DNA of 64,000 nucleotides from Chitinophagaceae bacterium (GCA_016720585.1 JADKKH010000002.1:186001-250000); one strand, 5' to 3'. Positions 17,916 through 27,133 are shown, counted from the stretch's first letter. Numbers and translations are program-made. The notes: generated by a model not told the origin, from the sequence alone.

Positions 17916-18953
17916 TCAAACCAGGACCTCTTCGATCCGTTTAAACCCTTCCGAAGGATTAACATGCTCCCAAAGTATCTTATAGATAGTATCAGCTATA
18001 GGAATAGGTGCCTCTACCTGTTTGTTAATATTATATATACATTTTGAAGCATTATAGCCTTCGGCCACCATATTCATTTCGCTTTTAATGGCTGAAACCG
18101 ATAGCCCCTGGCCAATCATTTTACCAAAACCCCGGTTGCGGCTATGTAATGAATAACAGGTAACCAGCAAGTCGCCAAGATAAACAGATGCCGCATAATT
18201 GGGGGTTTTGCGATGGGTAATAGGGTCTTCGCCGTCATGTTCGCCAACTGTAATGTGTTCGGCTCCGAATTTTTTGAGAAACCCGGCCATTTCATCCGCG
18301 GCGTTGGCAATATAAACACTTAAGAAGTTATCTCCGTAATCAAGACCATGAGCGATACCAGCACCCAGGGCATAAATATTTTTCATGACGGCCGCATATT
18401 GCACACCGAGAATATCAGGGTTTATGATGGTGCTGATATAATCATTTGTAAAATGAGCGGCAATTTCGGAAGCTGTGACAGTATCTATACCCGAAAAAGT
18501 GAGATAAGAGAGTTTTTCTTCTGCAACTTCTTCTGCATGACAGGGGCCCAGCACAGCGAAATAATTTTCCAGTGAAACGTGAAAATTATTCTGTAAATAA
18601 TAATTGAGCAGGATATTTTTCCCGGGCAATAATCCTTTGATAGCAGAAACGATTTTTTTCCCTTTAAAATCTTCCGGTTTTAATCCTGCTAAACTATCTT
18701 CTGCATAAGATGATGGAATGGCAATTACCAGCACATCCGATTGGGATACAACCTCTTTTATATCTGAAGAGAGTGCGAGTAATGAAACATTAAATTTTGC
18801 GGAACTCAGGTAACGGGGATTATTTCCATGTTCGCGGAGATAGCGGATCGTTTCAGCATTCCTGATCCACCAATTGATAGAATGCTTCTTATCCGTAAGT
18901 ATTTTTGCCAGGGCTGTTGCCCAACTACCGCTGCCAATGATACCAAAAACCAT
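17916..18953 (-). CDS. gpsA: Glycerol-3-phosphate dehydrogenase [NAD(P)+]
   Basis: A 345-residue cytosolic enzyme that reduces dihydroxyacetone phosphate to sn-glycerol-3-phosphate for phospholipid synthesis. The Rossmann motif 'GIIGSGSWATALAKIL' is at the N-terminus, followed by 'DVLVIAIPS'. Catalytic-domain signatures include 'VLGPCHAEEVAEEKLSYLT' and the Lys-containing 'AAVMKNIYALGAGIAHGLDYGDN'. Length and motifs are normal for GpsA. It is preceded by a 127-base intergenic stretch and probably heads a unit with the two small downstream frames. Confidence 0.96.
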   Translation of the reverse strand: MVFGIIGSGSWATALAKILTDKKHSINWWIRNAETIRYLREHGNNPRYLSSAKFNVSLLALSSDIKEVVSQSDVLVIAIPSSYAEDSLAGLKPEDFKGKKIVSAIKGLLPGKNILLNYYLQNNFHVSLENYFAVLGPCHAEEVAEEKLSYLTFSGIDTVTASEIAAHFTNDYISTIINPDILGVQYAAVMKNIYALGAGIAHGLDYGDNFLSVYIANAADEMAGFLKKFGAEHITVGEHDGEDPITHRKTPNYAASVYLGDLLVTCYSLHSRNRGFGKMIGQGLSVSAIKSEMNMVAEGYNASKCIYNINKQVEAPIPIADTIYKILWEHVNPSEGFKRIEEVLV

Positions 18954-19080
18954 GAACCGCTGATTTCGTTGAATGAATGATACTGTTGAATAAAGATAGC
19001 AAAGGATTAAAAACCGGGAACCATTAAAAGTTCTGGAATTTCCTTACCAGGACTGCCAGTGTAATCCCGACTGAAATCAA

Positions 19081-20124
19081 TTATTCAAATAATTTTTCTT
19101 TCGGAACCACTTTTACCTTTATTCCATTCTTTAAGTTTTTACTGACTGCCGAATAGGGACCAATCACCACTTCATCGCCAGCCTTTAAGCCACTGACTAT
19201 TTCGATATAACTAATATCCTGTATACCGGATTTCACCAGCATTTTTTTTACGGTACGATCTTTCTGTAATACGAATACCACTTCTTCCATGTCATTATCC
19301 GCGGCTGATTTTGTGACGCCATTTTCATCCATTTTTTCTTTTTCTTCTTTCCGTTTATCCTCCATACTCATGTCGCTGTCCTTTACCCTGGCATTCACAG
19401 CAGTGATCGGAACCGTAAGTACATTATCCACTTTCCGGGTCCTTATATCCGCGCTGGCATTCATTCCACGGCGGAAAGGCATATTGTTTCCGGCAGAATC
19501 CGTTAAATCCTTATAAGAATTTTTATCCAGCCTGATCTTAACCTCATAGTTGGTAATATCATTTGTGGCCATTCCAACAACCGAAGTCCTGGTGGTATTG
19601 GCGATTTGTGTTACTGTTCCTTTAAACTTGCGGTTATTATAAGCATCTACTTCAATATCAACCCCGTCTCCAACGTGCAATTTTATGATATCATTTTCTC
19701 CCACATCCACCCGGAGTTCCAGCACCGACATATCAGCAACCGTCATCAGTTCCGTACCTATATTAAATGTATTACCCGACACACTTTCCCCTTTCTTTAC
19801 TTTCAGTGAAGAAACAATTCCACTTATAGGTGCTTCAATGGCCAAGCGGTTACCAATACGGGCCAGTAACTGACCTTTCTTCACAAATTCTCCTTCCTGT
19901 ACCTTTAGTTCGGTTATTAGCCCCGAAAATTCAGGGCTAATCTTAATCTCCGTTTCCGGATAAATTTTTCCGCTTGCATTTACGGTTTCTATGATCGTTC
20001 GCATGGCCGCTTTTTCAATGGCCACTTTCTCTGTTTTTTGGTTGTTCCCGGCCATTTTCCAAACAAGTAATCCAATAGCCAGTATTCCTATTATCGATAA
20101 TACCCACTTCCATGATTTTCGCAT
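19081..20124 (-). CDS. Efflux periplasmic adaptor (HlyD/MacA-like) lacking the alpha-hairpin
   Basis: A 347-residue membrane-fusion protein with one N-terminal membrane anchor (about residues 7-22). The biotinyl-lipoyl domain is recognisable: 'VNASGKIYPETEIKISPEFSG', 'VQEGEFVKKGQLLARI' (to residue 90) and then directly 'EAPISGIVSSLKVKKGE' (from residue 97). The beta-barrel part follows ('VDVGENDIIKLHVGDGVDIEVDAY', 'FRRGMNASADIRT', 'NVLTVPITAV'). In usual family members 80-120 residues of coiled-coil hairpin, which docks on TolC, lie between the two lipoyl halves; here only about six residues remain, which accounts for the short length. No ABC/RND pump or TolC gene is adjacent. It may be a hairpin-less adaptor with another role. 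Confidence 0.85.
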   Translation of the reverse strand: MRKSWKWVLSIIGILAIGLLVWKMAGNNQKTEKVAIEKAAMRTIIETVNASGKIYPETEIKISPEFSGLITELKVQEGEFVKKGQLLARIGNRLAIEAPISGIVSSLKVKKGESVSGNTFNIGTELMTVADMSVLELRVDVGENDIIKLHVGDGVDIEVDAYNNRKFKGTVTQIANTTRTSVVGMATNDITNYEVKIRLDKNSYKDLTDSAGNNMPFRRGMNASADIRTRKVDNVLTVPITAVNARVKDSDMSMEDKRKEEKEKMDENGVTKSAADNDMEEVVFVLQKDRTVKKMLVKSGIQDISYIEIVSGLKAGDEVVIGPYSAVSKNLKNGIKVKVVPKEKLFE

Positions 20125-20192
20125 AACAAATGAAATTTAAACTTTCCCGGATGACAAAAATAAATGAAATGATGCCGCTGTCTGTGTAAATT

Positions 20193-21371
20193 TTAATCCA
20201 CCCCTGCCAAAGCCTGTTCCAGGTCAGCAATAAGATAGGAGGCATCTTCCAATCCAACATACATCCGGATATAGCGATGTTCGTGGTTGGCCGGGTCAAA
20301 ATTGTTAGGATTAATTCCCGCACATTTTGGAATCACCAGGCTTTCATGCCCGCCCCAGCTAACGGCCATCATTATATGTTGTAATGATTCGCAGAATTTT
20401 ACAATGGATCCCATCTTGTTTGTCCGGAGGGAAAAAGTAAATAAACCACCAGCTTCCTTCATTTGCTCCCTGGCTAATTGATATTGCGGGAATGATTCAT
20501 CAAACGGAAAAATGACCGATTCCACTTTTTGATGTCGCTTCATCCAGGCAACTACTTCACGTGTTGTCTTTACAATTCTTTCCAATCTTGCCGGAAGGGT
20601 TCTTAATCCCCGTATCAGCAACCACGCATTGAATGGCTGAATGCCACTTCCGATATTCAGGTATTCGCTGTCAAATATTTTTTTTATCATGGCATGGCTA
20701 CCCGAGAGTACACCCCCTAATGTATCGCTATGCCCGCCAATATATTTTGTGGCTGTCTGCATCGCCAGATCAATTCCCATATCAATGGGTTTTTGATACA
20801 AGGGAGTACAATAACTATTATCAATTAAAGTTGTAACGCCTTTGGATCTGGCCAAAGCGGCCACTTCCCGGATTGGTTGCAAAGCAAAATCCCAGCTGTT
20901 GGGCGATTCGAGATAATAAAAAGTAGTGTTCGGCTGAGTCGCTTTTTCCCAATTTTCAATTTTTGTTCCATCAATATAAGTAACTGTTACTCCAAACCGT
21001 GGAAGAATCACGTCAAACATTCTTTGTACCCAGGTGTAAGGGGCTTTAACAGAAACAATATGGTCACCGGTCTTTATATTGGCAAAAATGCCGGCAAAGA
21101 TGGCGGCGGCACCATTATTAAAAACCAGGCAATCTTCCGCTCCATCCAGGGCTGCCAGTTTTTTGCGAAGAATGTCAACCGTTGGATTCAATCCACGGCT
21201 ATAGAGATAGCCGCCCGTCCGATAGCAATCGGACTCATCTTCAAAGGCTTTATGTAAATCGGCCACTTTCTTAAAAGCAAAATTGCTGGTTTGTATGATG
21301 GGTGGGGCAACGGCATTAAAATAATTTTCCCGTTCTTCTCCCAGTTCATTTATGATTTGAGAAATTTCCAT
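20193..21371 (-). CDS. Trans-sulfuration PLP enzyme (cystathionine gamma-synthase/lyase family)
   Basis: A PLP-dependent Cys/Met metabolism enzyme of 392 residues from the ATG at 21371 ('MEISQIINELGEERENYF'); an upstream ATG at 21440 lies inside the permease gene and gives an implausible hydrophobic extension. Family features: 'YSRGLNPTVDILRKKLAALDGAEDCLVFNNGAAAI' near residue 60-95, of which 'YSRGLNPT' is diagnostic; 'TTLIDNSYCTPLYQKPIDMG' with the PLP Asp; and the Schiff-base Lys in 'MQTATKYIGGHSDTLGG'. 'SWGGHESLV' near the C-terminus is the substrate-carboxylate loop. Whether it is a synthase, beta-lyase or gamma-lyase cannot be decided by eye. It starts 1 base after the stop of an amino acid permease, suggesting joint transcription. 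Confidence 0.9.
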   Translation of the reverse strand: MEISQIINELGEERENYFNAVAPPIIQTSNFAFKKVADLHKAFEDESDCYRTGGYLYSRGLNPTVDILRKKLAALDGAEDCLVFNNGAAAIFAGIFANIKTGDHIVSVKAPYTWVQRMFDVILPRFGVTVTYIDGTKIENWEKATQPNTTFYYLESPNSWDFALQPIREVAALARSKGVTTLIDNSYCTPLYQKPIDMGIDLAMQTATKYIGGHSDTLGGVLSGSHAMIKKIFDSEYLNIGSGIQPFNAWLLIRGLRTLPARLERIVKTTREVVAWMKRHQKVESVIFPFDESFPQYQLAREQMKEAGGLFTFSLRTNKMGSIVKFCESLQHIMMAVSWGGHESLVIPKCAGINPNNFDPANHEHRYIRMYVGLEDASYLIADLEQALAGVD

Positions 21372-21372
21372 A

Positions 21373-22701
21373 TTAAATTTTCTTCTTAAAATAAAATAAA
21401 TAATAAAGCACCAGGAAGAAAGCCAGCAAACCGGTCCCAATCAAAGCGGCGTTCACATCTTTTATAATCACCCCTACGGCAATCATAAAATAACTGAAAA
21501 CAAAAAAACCAGCCAATACAGGCGTAAATTTATTCCAGGCACCCGTTATCAGGGCTTCATTTTGTTTGCGCTTTCGTAGAATAAATAAGGTGGCGGCCGA
21601 TGTACTCATACCAATACTATCCAGGAACATGGTGAAATTTAAAATATTATCCACCCCTTTTCCAAAAAAAGTAACGATGATCGTAATGAGTGAAAAAGTA
21701 GCCAGCCCGGCCACCAGGGCTTCAGTTTTAGGATGACGATAGGAGAATATTTTGGGAAAGACCCTGTCTTCGCTCATAGCAAACATTACCCGGGGGTTGC
21801 TCATCAGCAGAATATTTACATAAGCCAGTACAGAAAGGAACATCAAAGCATCAAAGACTTTGCCCCCGGCTTTACCAAACCATGCTTCGCAGAGCAACGC
21901 ACCAATGGCAGAAGCATTTTTCATTTTATCGTAACCGATTACCTGTGTATAGGCAACGTTTATTAGCAGGTACAATGAAATAACAATGATAATTCCAATG
22001 ATAATACCTTTAGGAATACTCCGGGTGTCTTTTACCTCGCCGCCAAAATTAATTGTCTGTTGGTATCCGCCATAAGCAAAACAAACCGGGATAAGTGAGA
22101 TAATAAATAATGAGAAAGCATTTTTATCCGCCAGCGTAAATAACGGGGATCCTTGTTCGTAACCATGGGGTTCTATCACAACCCCTTTAAAAATACTGGC
22201 AATAAGTAATACAACTAAACCTACTTTGATAATAATAAGCACATTCTGAGTCCGGCTACTCGTTTTCAGTCCGAATAGGTTTACAATAAAAAACAGGGCT
22301 ACAGCCACTATGGCCACAGCTGTATTGAACAGAACACCACTTGGTTTTCCGTATAATAGATCACTCACATAATCAGCACCTATTAAAGCAACTACCGCTA
22401 ATGAAGCTGCATTACTGATCAGAATAATTGCATTGACAGAAAAACCAATGGATGGATGATAACATTGTGCAAATACTTTATAATAACCACCCATTGCCGG
22501 CAGCCGTTGACCAATTTCTGCATAAGTTAATGCACCACACAAAGCAATTACCCCTCCCACTACCCATAATAAAAAAAAGATGGAACTGGTTCCGGAGGTT
22601 GCAGCAACAGAAGCCGGGTTCCTGAAGATTCCCATGCCAATTACCAAACTCACCACTATCAGGCTCAGATCAAAAAGATTCAGCTTATTCTTTCCAGTCA
22701 T
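21373..22701 (-). CDS. APC-superfamily amino acid permease
   Basis: About 442 residues with 12 hydrophobic segments, typical of an amino acid/polyamine antiporter of the APC family. The start at 22701 gives 'MTGKNKLNLFDLSLIVVSLVIGMGIF'; 'IGMGIF' is the conserved unwound first helix. An in-frame ATG at 22746 adds 15 residues and cannot be excluded. Further motifs are 'GALTYAEIGQRLPAMGGYY' (helix 2-3) and 'VCFAYGGYQQTINFGGEVK' (helix 6). It is transcribed ahead of the trans-sulfuration enzyme, so the substrate may be a sulfur or related amino acid, which is inference. It is divergent from the TonB receptor at 22758. Confidence 0.9.
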   Translation of the reverse strand: MTGKNKLNLFDLSLIVVSLVIGMGIFRNPASVAATSGTSSIFFLLWVVGGVIALCGALTYAEIGQRLPAMGGYYKVFAQCYHPSIGFSVNAIILISNAASLAVVALIGADYVSDLLYGKPSGVLFNTAVAIVAVALFFIVNLFGLKTSSRTQNVLIIIKVGLVVLLIASIFKGVVIEPHGYEQGSPLFTLADKNAFSLFIISLIPVCFAYGGYQQTINFGGEVKDTRSIPKGIIIGIIIVISLYLLINVAYTQVIGYDKMKNASAIGALLCEAWFGKAGGKVFDALMFLSVLAYVNILLMSNPRVMFAMSEDRVFPKIFSYRHPKTEALVAGLATFSLITIIVTFFGKGVDNILNFTMFLDSIGMSTSAATLFILRKRKQNEALITGAWNKFTPVLAGFFVFSYFMIAVGVIIKDVNAALIGTGLLAFFLVLYYLFYFKKKI

Positions 22702-22757
22702 GGCTTGAAGATACAAAGAAAAGATTCTAACTTTATGACCATCCATTTCCTGTTTCT

Positions 22758-24884
22758 ATGAAAAAACCCGTCTTAATTTCATTCCTGTTTTTTCTTTTCA
22801 CGCCCGGTTTTTCGCAACATATTCCACCGGTTCGGGAGGAAGCAGTAACTGATTCTTCAAAAACACTGGATGAGATAACCGTAAAAGCATTTGAACAAAG
22901 TCATAAAGCCGGCTCTGTAACAGCCACCGTAAAGGTGACAGAATTCAACAATGCTGACCGGTATAATAAGACCTCTTTAGTCAATGGATTTAATTCGGTA
23001 GCAGGTGTACGAATGGAAGAAAGATCCCCGGGTAGTTATCGTATAAACATCCGGGGGAGTTCGCTTCGTTCGCCCTTTGGTGTACGGAATGTAAAAGTGT
23101 ACTGGAATGACATTCCGGTTACCGACCCGGGTGGCAATACTTATTTCAACCAATTTGCCTGGAATAATTTTTCTTATATAGAGATTTATAAAGGACCTGC
23201 CGGGAGTCTTTATGGTGCTGGTACCGGTGGATTAATACTATTGAACAGTCTTGACCGCTGGCAACCCGGAGTAAGTCTTGAATACATTACCGGCAGTTAT
23301 CGGTTGCAAAATGTTTTTGCCTCAGCTAAATTTGGAACTACAGATAACCGTAACCAGGTTACCTATGCCCATAACCAATCAGATGGCTACCGCATACAAA
23401 CTAAAATGCGCCGGGATAATCTTTCCTGGCAATCACAGGTAAAGATTTCTGACAAACAACAACTGACCGCATCTCTTTTATTTACCGATATGTATTATCA
23501 AACGCCCGGTGCATTAACCCTGGCAGAATTTACTGCCAATCCTAAAAATGCAAGACCGGCGGCCGGTAGTTTTCCATCTGCCGTCAACGCAAAAGCAGCC
23601 ATTTATCAAAAAAATATGCTGGCTGCTTTTACCAACCAGTATAAAATTAATACCGTATTAAATAATAGCACCACCCTTTATGGTGCTTTTGCACAGGTAA
23701 AGAACCCGGCCATCCGTAATTATGAAAGAAGAAATGAACCCGGCTTTGGCGGGAGATCTGTCTTTACCTACGCAAAAAAGGCGCTGAGAAAAAATAACGG
23801 GCAAGAATACAACATTCTCCAGGTAATGGCTGGCAGTGAGTTACAGCAAGGATATTTCAATACTCAGGTATCAAAAAATAAAAATGGCAACCCGGATACC
23901 CTTCAAACAAATGATGATATCAATTATACTGTTTATAGTTTCTTTTTACAAGGTGACCTAAACCTAAAAAACAGTTGGTTTATTACAACGGGTATTAGTA
24001 TAAATAAAACTAAAGTGGGTTTCTCCCGGTTAAGTGCTTACCCGGTAATAAAACAAAGCCGCAGTTATCGTAATGAACTGGCTCCGAGGATAGCGATCAA
24101 AAAAATACTGACAGATCATTTTTTCATGAAGACTACGATAGCCAGGGGTTTCTCCCCGCCTACCATTGCAGAACTGCTTCCGTCAACTGGTGTAATCAGT
24201 ACCGATCTTGAAGCCGAGTACGGCTGGAATTATGAAATAACTGCACATTATGATTTTTTTCACCGCAGGTTACAGGTTGAAGCTACCGGCATTTATTTCA
24301 AGCTTAATAACGCACTGGTACAACGAAGAGATTTGTCGGGTGCCGATTTTTTTGTGAATGCCGGTGCTGTGCAACAAAAATCTTTGGAAATAACGGCGGA
24401 TTACTTTGGCAGTAACCGGAATAGTTTTTTGACTGATTACAGAATCAACGCTGCGTACACCTATAGCCATTTTCGCTATGGAGATTTTGTAAAAGGGAAC
24501 GATGATTTTTCAGGCAAAATAATTCCTTCGGTTCCAGCTCATACTTTTTCTGTATTGGCAGATATGAATTTTAAGAATGGCCTGTATTCAAACGCTACCT
24601 ATTATGCTGCATCTGACATCTTCCTGAATGATGCCAACACTGCTTCGGCCAACGCGTATCATTTACTCGGCTGGAGATTTGGCTGGAGGAAATCTCTAAA
24701 GAAAAAAAACAACCCTCATAGCTATCGGGTAAATTTTTATGCAGGTGCAGATAACTTGTTGGATGAAACCTATAGTTTAGGTAACGATATTAATGCAGCC
24801 GCTAATCGTTTTTATAATGCAGCGCCCCGAAGAAATTATTACGCAGGCGTATCTTTTCAATGGATAAAATTGCCCGGAAAGTAA
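22758..24884 (+). CDS. TonB-dependent outer membrane receptor
   Basis: A 708-residue receptor. A signal peptide ('FLFFLFTPGFSQ') is followed by a TonB-box-like 'LDEITVKAF'. The plug domain lies at about residues 55-165 and includes 'LVNGFNSVAGVRMEERSPGS', 'INIRGSSLRSPFG', 'VYWNDIPVTDPGGNTYFNQF' and 'IEIYKGPAGSLYGAGTGG'. The 22-strand barrel follows and ends 'RRNYYAGVSFQWIKLPGK'. There is no N-terminal carboxypeptidase-like (CarboxypepD) domain, so it is not SusC type; an iron-siderophore or metal receptor is more likely. No SusD neighbour is present. The gene is divergent from the permease with about 56 bases between starts. Confidence 0.93.
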   Translation: MKKPVLISFLFFLFTPGFSQHIPPVREEAVTDSSKTLDEITVKAFEQSHKAGSVTATVKVTEFNNADRYNKTSLVNGFNSVAGVRMEERSPGSYRINIRGSSLRSPFGVRNVKVYWNDIPVTDPGGNTYFNQFAWNNFSYIEIYKGPAGSLYGAGTGGLILLNSLDRWQPGVSLEYITGSYRLQNVFASAKFGTTDNRNQVTYAHNQSDGYRIQTKMRRDNLSWQSQVKISDKQQLTASLLFTDMYYQTPGALTLAEFTANPKNARPAAGSFPSAVNAKAAIYQKNMLAAFTNQYKINTVLNNSTTLYGAFAQVKNPAIRNYERRNEPGFGGRSVFTYAKKALRKNNGQEYNILQVMAGSELQQGYFNTQVSKNKNGNPDTLQTNDDINYTVYSFFLQGDLNLKNSWFITTGISINKTKVGFSRLSAYPVIKQSRSYRNELAPRIAIKKILTDHFFMKTTIARGFSPPTIAELLPSTGVISTDLEAEYGWNYEITAHYDFFHRRLQVEATGIYFKLNNALVQRRDLSGADFFVNAGAVQQKSLEITADYFGSNRNSFLTDYRINAAYTYSHFRYGDFVKGNDDFSGKIIPSVPAHTFSVLADMNFKNGLYSNATYYAASDIFLNDANTASANAYHLLGWRFGWRKSLKKKNNPHSYRVNFYAGADNLLDETYSLGNDINAAANRFYNAAPRRNYYAGVSFQWIKLPGK

Positions 24885-24892
24885 TCCCGTAT

Positions 24893-25648
24893 TTAATAGG
24901 CAATAACCGGGCAACCCAGTTTGTTTTTATTCTTATTCCCCATCCGATAAATAGCTCCAAGGGTTATTGTTTGATAATGATCGTTTCGTGCCGGGTTAGC
25001 GGCCTGGCTAAAACCATCCAGGTAGTCTGTAAATACCAGCCGATAGGAAGATTCAGCAGTAATGGCAATTGCCGGGGAAAGCCCAAACCGTATTCCGGCA
25101 CCTAACGGAATTACAGGAATTAGTGCAGGTAATGCATGTTCCTCATCTGCAGCTATTCGTTGGAGAATATCAGACTGGTCGCCAAAATAGGCCCCATTTA
25201 AGTTACTCCGGTCCCTCCTTATTTTAAGGAAACTTACCCCAACACCACCAAACAAGTACGGAGAAAATCCCCGGTCTGAATAATTACTGCTAAATGGATT
25301 CCAAACTACCAGTTGAGACAATTCAACAATGGGGGTACGGAAATTAAAGTTTCGTTGTTTTCTGAATTCGGGATTATTATATTTTGCATCATCACCCCGC
25401 AGGCTACCGATTGCCAGGTTGGTTCGCATTAAAAAAGAACGGCTCAAAATAATACTTCCCTGTAGGTTGATGCCGAAACGCATGGTTTCAACAGAACCAA
25501 ACCGGTTCGGCGTAAGGTCTCCCTGGTATAAGAAACTGCTGATTCCTGCCCCGATCTCAAATTTGGAATCAGGAGTTTGTCCGTTTGTTATCAACCCAAG
25601 AGCTAAAAAGACAGATCCGGCTATTATTTTTCTTTGGCTGTTGTTCAT
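24893..25648 (-). CDS. Outer membrane beta-barrel protein, hypothetical
   Basis: Using the ATG at 25648 the protein is 251 residues with a signal peptide ('GSVFLALGLITNGQ'). An extended frame with a GTG at 25705 would run through the hairpin at 25662-25688 and is not favoured. The mature protein has strands typical of small Bacteroidota porin-like proteins ('FEIGAGISSFLYQGDLTPN', 'MRFGINLQGSIILSR', 'FSPYLFGGVGVSFLKI', ending 'YQTITLGAIYRMG'). The 'GxxxYxGDL' start recalls DUF6089-type proteins. It converges on the TonB receptor gene with 8 bases between stops. Function unknown. Confidence 0.75.
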   Translation of the reverse strand: MNNSQRKIIAGSVFLALGLITNGQTPDSKFEIGAGISSFLYQGDLTPNRFGSVETMRFGINLQGSIILSRSFLMRTNLAIGSLRGDDAKYNNPEFRKQRNFNFRTPIVELSQLVVWNPFSSNYSDRGFSPYLFGGVGVSFLKIRRDRSNLNGAYFGDQSDILQRIAADEEHALPALIPVIPLGAGIRFGLSPAIAITAESSYRLVFTDYLDGFSQAANPARNDHYQTITLGAIYRMGNKNKNKLGCPVIAY

Positions 25649-25661
25649 GGTATACAGTTTT

Positions 25662-25688
25662 TCAGAAAATGGTGTATACATTTTCTGA
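25662..25688. promoter_or_regulatory. 10-bp perfect inverted repeat in the leader of the beta-barrel gene
   Basis: TCAGAAAATG (25662-25671) and CATTTTCTGA (25679-25688) are perfect inverted copies separated by 7 bases. The element is 14 bases upstream of the likely ATG at 25648, where a regulator could bind or an RNA hairpin could control translation. Confidence 0.5.
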
Positions 25689-26174
25689 GATACAAAAAAA
25701 ATCACAGCAGTCTTGGTGATAGCTTAAAAAGGTAATGGAAAGGAAAAGGTCACGGCAAACAGCGAACGATAAAAATCAACAAACAGTACGTCCGCCCTTG
25801 TTAATTAATTCAGGAAATTTTTAGAATTGCTTCATGCAGGTATTGAATTTTTACAGACCGGAGAACTACTGCAAAGTTTATTCCAATTATCAAAAAATAT
25901 CGTGAATCCTGATTTTTACCTGATCATTTGTTTAAAGTTCCCCTATTTTGACTCTTTTTTTAAAAGAAAATTATTTTTCGCTTGCATTTGCAGCTATTTG
26001 AAGCTGTCCTATTATTCCTGATAAAAAGGGTAGCCGGTAAAATTTGTCTCTATGCCCTTGTTATGGAAATAAGTTGTCCCATGTACAAAGGGTCTTGATA
26101 GAAGACGGTATGTTGAATTTATAAAAAGCAGAAATATATACTCAGATAAGTACATTTGCAGAAAACCAACAGGC
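25689..26174. other. Long intergenic stretch with a marC -7 box
   Basis: This is about 490 bases of AT-rich sequence with no convincing gene; short frames here have unlikely compositions. At 26151-26158 the plus strand reads TACATTTG, an exact TANNTTTG -7 element, 17 bases upstream of the marC ATG. No TTG sits at the expected -33 position. The rest shows nothing I recognise. Confidence 0.45.
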
Positions 26175-26768
26175 ATGCAATTTCATTTCCAGGAATTCCT
26201 GACACTGACCTTTACGCTGTTTGCTGTAATTGATGTTGTCGGCTCAGTACCTATGCTTATATCCATGAAGGGAAAGATGGGTGGTATTAATGTCTGGAAA
26301 GTCACCCTCATCTCCGGTGGACTTATGATATTGTTTTTCTTTATTGGAAAACCCTTCCTGAATATTTTAGGGGTTGATATACGGTCTTTTGCTGTGGCGG
26401 GTTCCATTGTCATTTTCATTCTGGGTTTAGAAATGGTGCTGGGGATAGAGTTTTTTAAACCAGAAAAAGGAGCCACATCCGGAACGGTTGTGCCCATTGC
26501 ATTTCCGTTGATAGCCGGAAGCGGAACGTTAACCACTATCATGTCCTTAAAAGCCACATTTGAAAGGGCCGACAAAAATGAATACATGATCTTACTGGCT
26601 ATCCTTATTAACCTGGTCATCATATATATGGTTCTGCGTTCGCTGAATCTGATCGAAAAGGTCCTGGGAAAAGCAGGTTTACTGGCTGTGAGAAAATTTT
26701 TTGGCGTAATTTTGCTGGCTATTGCCGTAAAAGTGTTTGCAGCGAATGTGAGTGGATTGATAAAATAG
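26175..26768 (+). CDS. MarC family integral membrane protein
   Basis: A 197-residue inner-membrane protein with six hydrophobic helices, the usual size for the MarC/UPF0056 family. Signatures are 'FTLFAVIDVVGSVPMLISM' at the N-terminus, 'GLEMVLG' and 'PIAFPLIAGSGTLTTIMSL' in the middle, and 'FFGVILLAIAVKVFAANVSG' at the end. The family's transport substrate is not established; the historic link to multiple antibiotic resistance was withdrawn for E. coli MarC. It is monocistronic and followed by a tRNA gene. Confidence 0.93.
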   Translation: MQFHFQEFLTLTFTLFAVIDVVGSVPMLISMKGKMGGINVWKVTLISGGLMILFFFIGKPFLNILGVDIRSFAVAGSIVIFILGLEMVLGIEFFKPEKGATSGTVVPIAFPLIAGSGTLTTIMSLKATFERADKNEYMILLAILINLVIIYMVLRSLNLIEKVLGKAGLLAVRKFFGVILLAIAVKVFAANVSGLIK

Positions 26769-26805
26769 CCTCATCCCAACCCGCACCTTGTGGAGAGGGA
26801 GAATA

Positions 26806-26877
26806 GGCCTCGTCGTACAATGGATAGTATAAGAGTTTCCGAAGCTCCAGATACAGGTTCGATTCCTGTCGAGGCTA
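26806..26877 (+). tRNA. tRNA-Arg (anticodon CCG)
   Basis: The 72 bases fold as a tRNA: acceptor GGCCTCG/CGAGGCT (first pair G-T), D-arm GTAC/GTAT with loop AATGGATA, anticodon arm AGAGT-TTCCGAA-GCTCC (one A-C mismatch at the base and one T-G pair), and T-arm ACAGG-TTCGATT-CCTGT. Discriminator is A; CCA is not encoded. The anticodon CCG at the centre of the loop reads CGG (Arg). Its 3' end is repeated downstream (see 26856-26987 and 28773-28910). Confidence 0.8.
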
Positions 26878-26987
26878 CTAGTTATTTTCTGAAATAATAA
26901 TTGTTTCCTGAGATAACATTAAATTCTAAATGGGCAGAATTATCGGCACTAAAAATGTTCGTACTCAATCCTGTCGAAGCTCCAAAT
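26856..26987 (+). repeat. Direct repeat copy 1: tRNA-Arg 3' end plus ~110 bp
   Basis: Starting within the T-arm of the tRNA, this segment recurs at 28773-28910 with roughly 80% identity by eye. Shared blocks include TTCTGAAATAAT, ATTGTTTCC, ATATTCTAAA-like, TATCGGCACTAAAAA and CTCAATCCTG. Its own right end (26957-26983) again resembles a tRNA T-arm plus acceptor 3' half. The two copies bracket the sulfatase gene like attachment-site duplications. Confidence 0.65.
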
Positions 26988-27133
26988 AAACAGTCACGGA
27001 TACGCTGTGCTACAGTGTATATTTTACCTGCTCTTGAATTCTATTTCCATTCGTAATCCCGGAACAGTGATGTATCTTCTGTTTTGGTGTTTGTTTTTAA
27101 ATGGTATCTTTATTAAAACAGATAGCTTAAACG

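Noticed and set aside
17802..18047. Plus-strand frame of 81 codons opposite the end of gpsA
   Set aside because: It lies across the gpsA 3' end on the opposite strand and the composition is that of a shadow frame.
22681..22757. Consensus promoter pair between the divergent permease and TonB receptor genes
   Set aside because: I found no TTG-N19-TANNTTTG on either strand within the short gap; any call would be guesswork.
26769..26804. Small gene or terminator between marC and the tRNA
   Set aside because: The sequence resembles a common GC-rich intergenic repeat (CCTCATCCC ... GGAGAGGGAG) but is a single imperfect copy, too weak to annotate.
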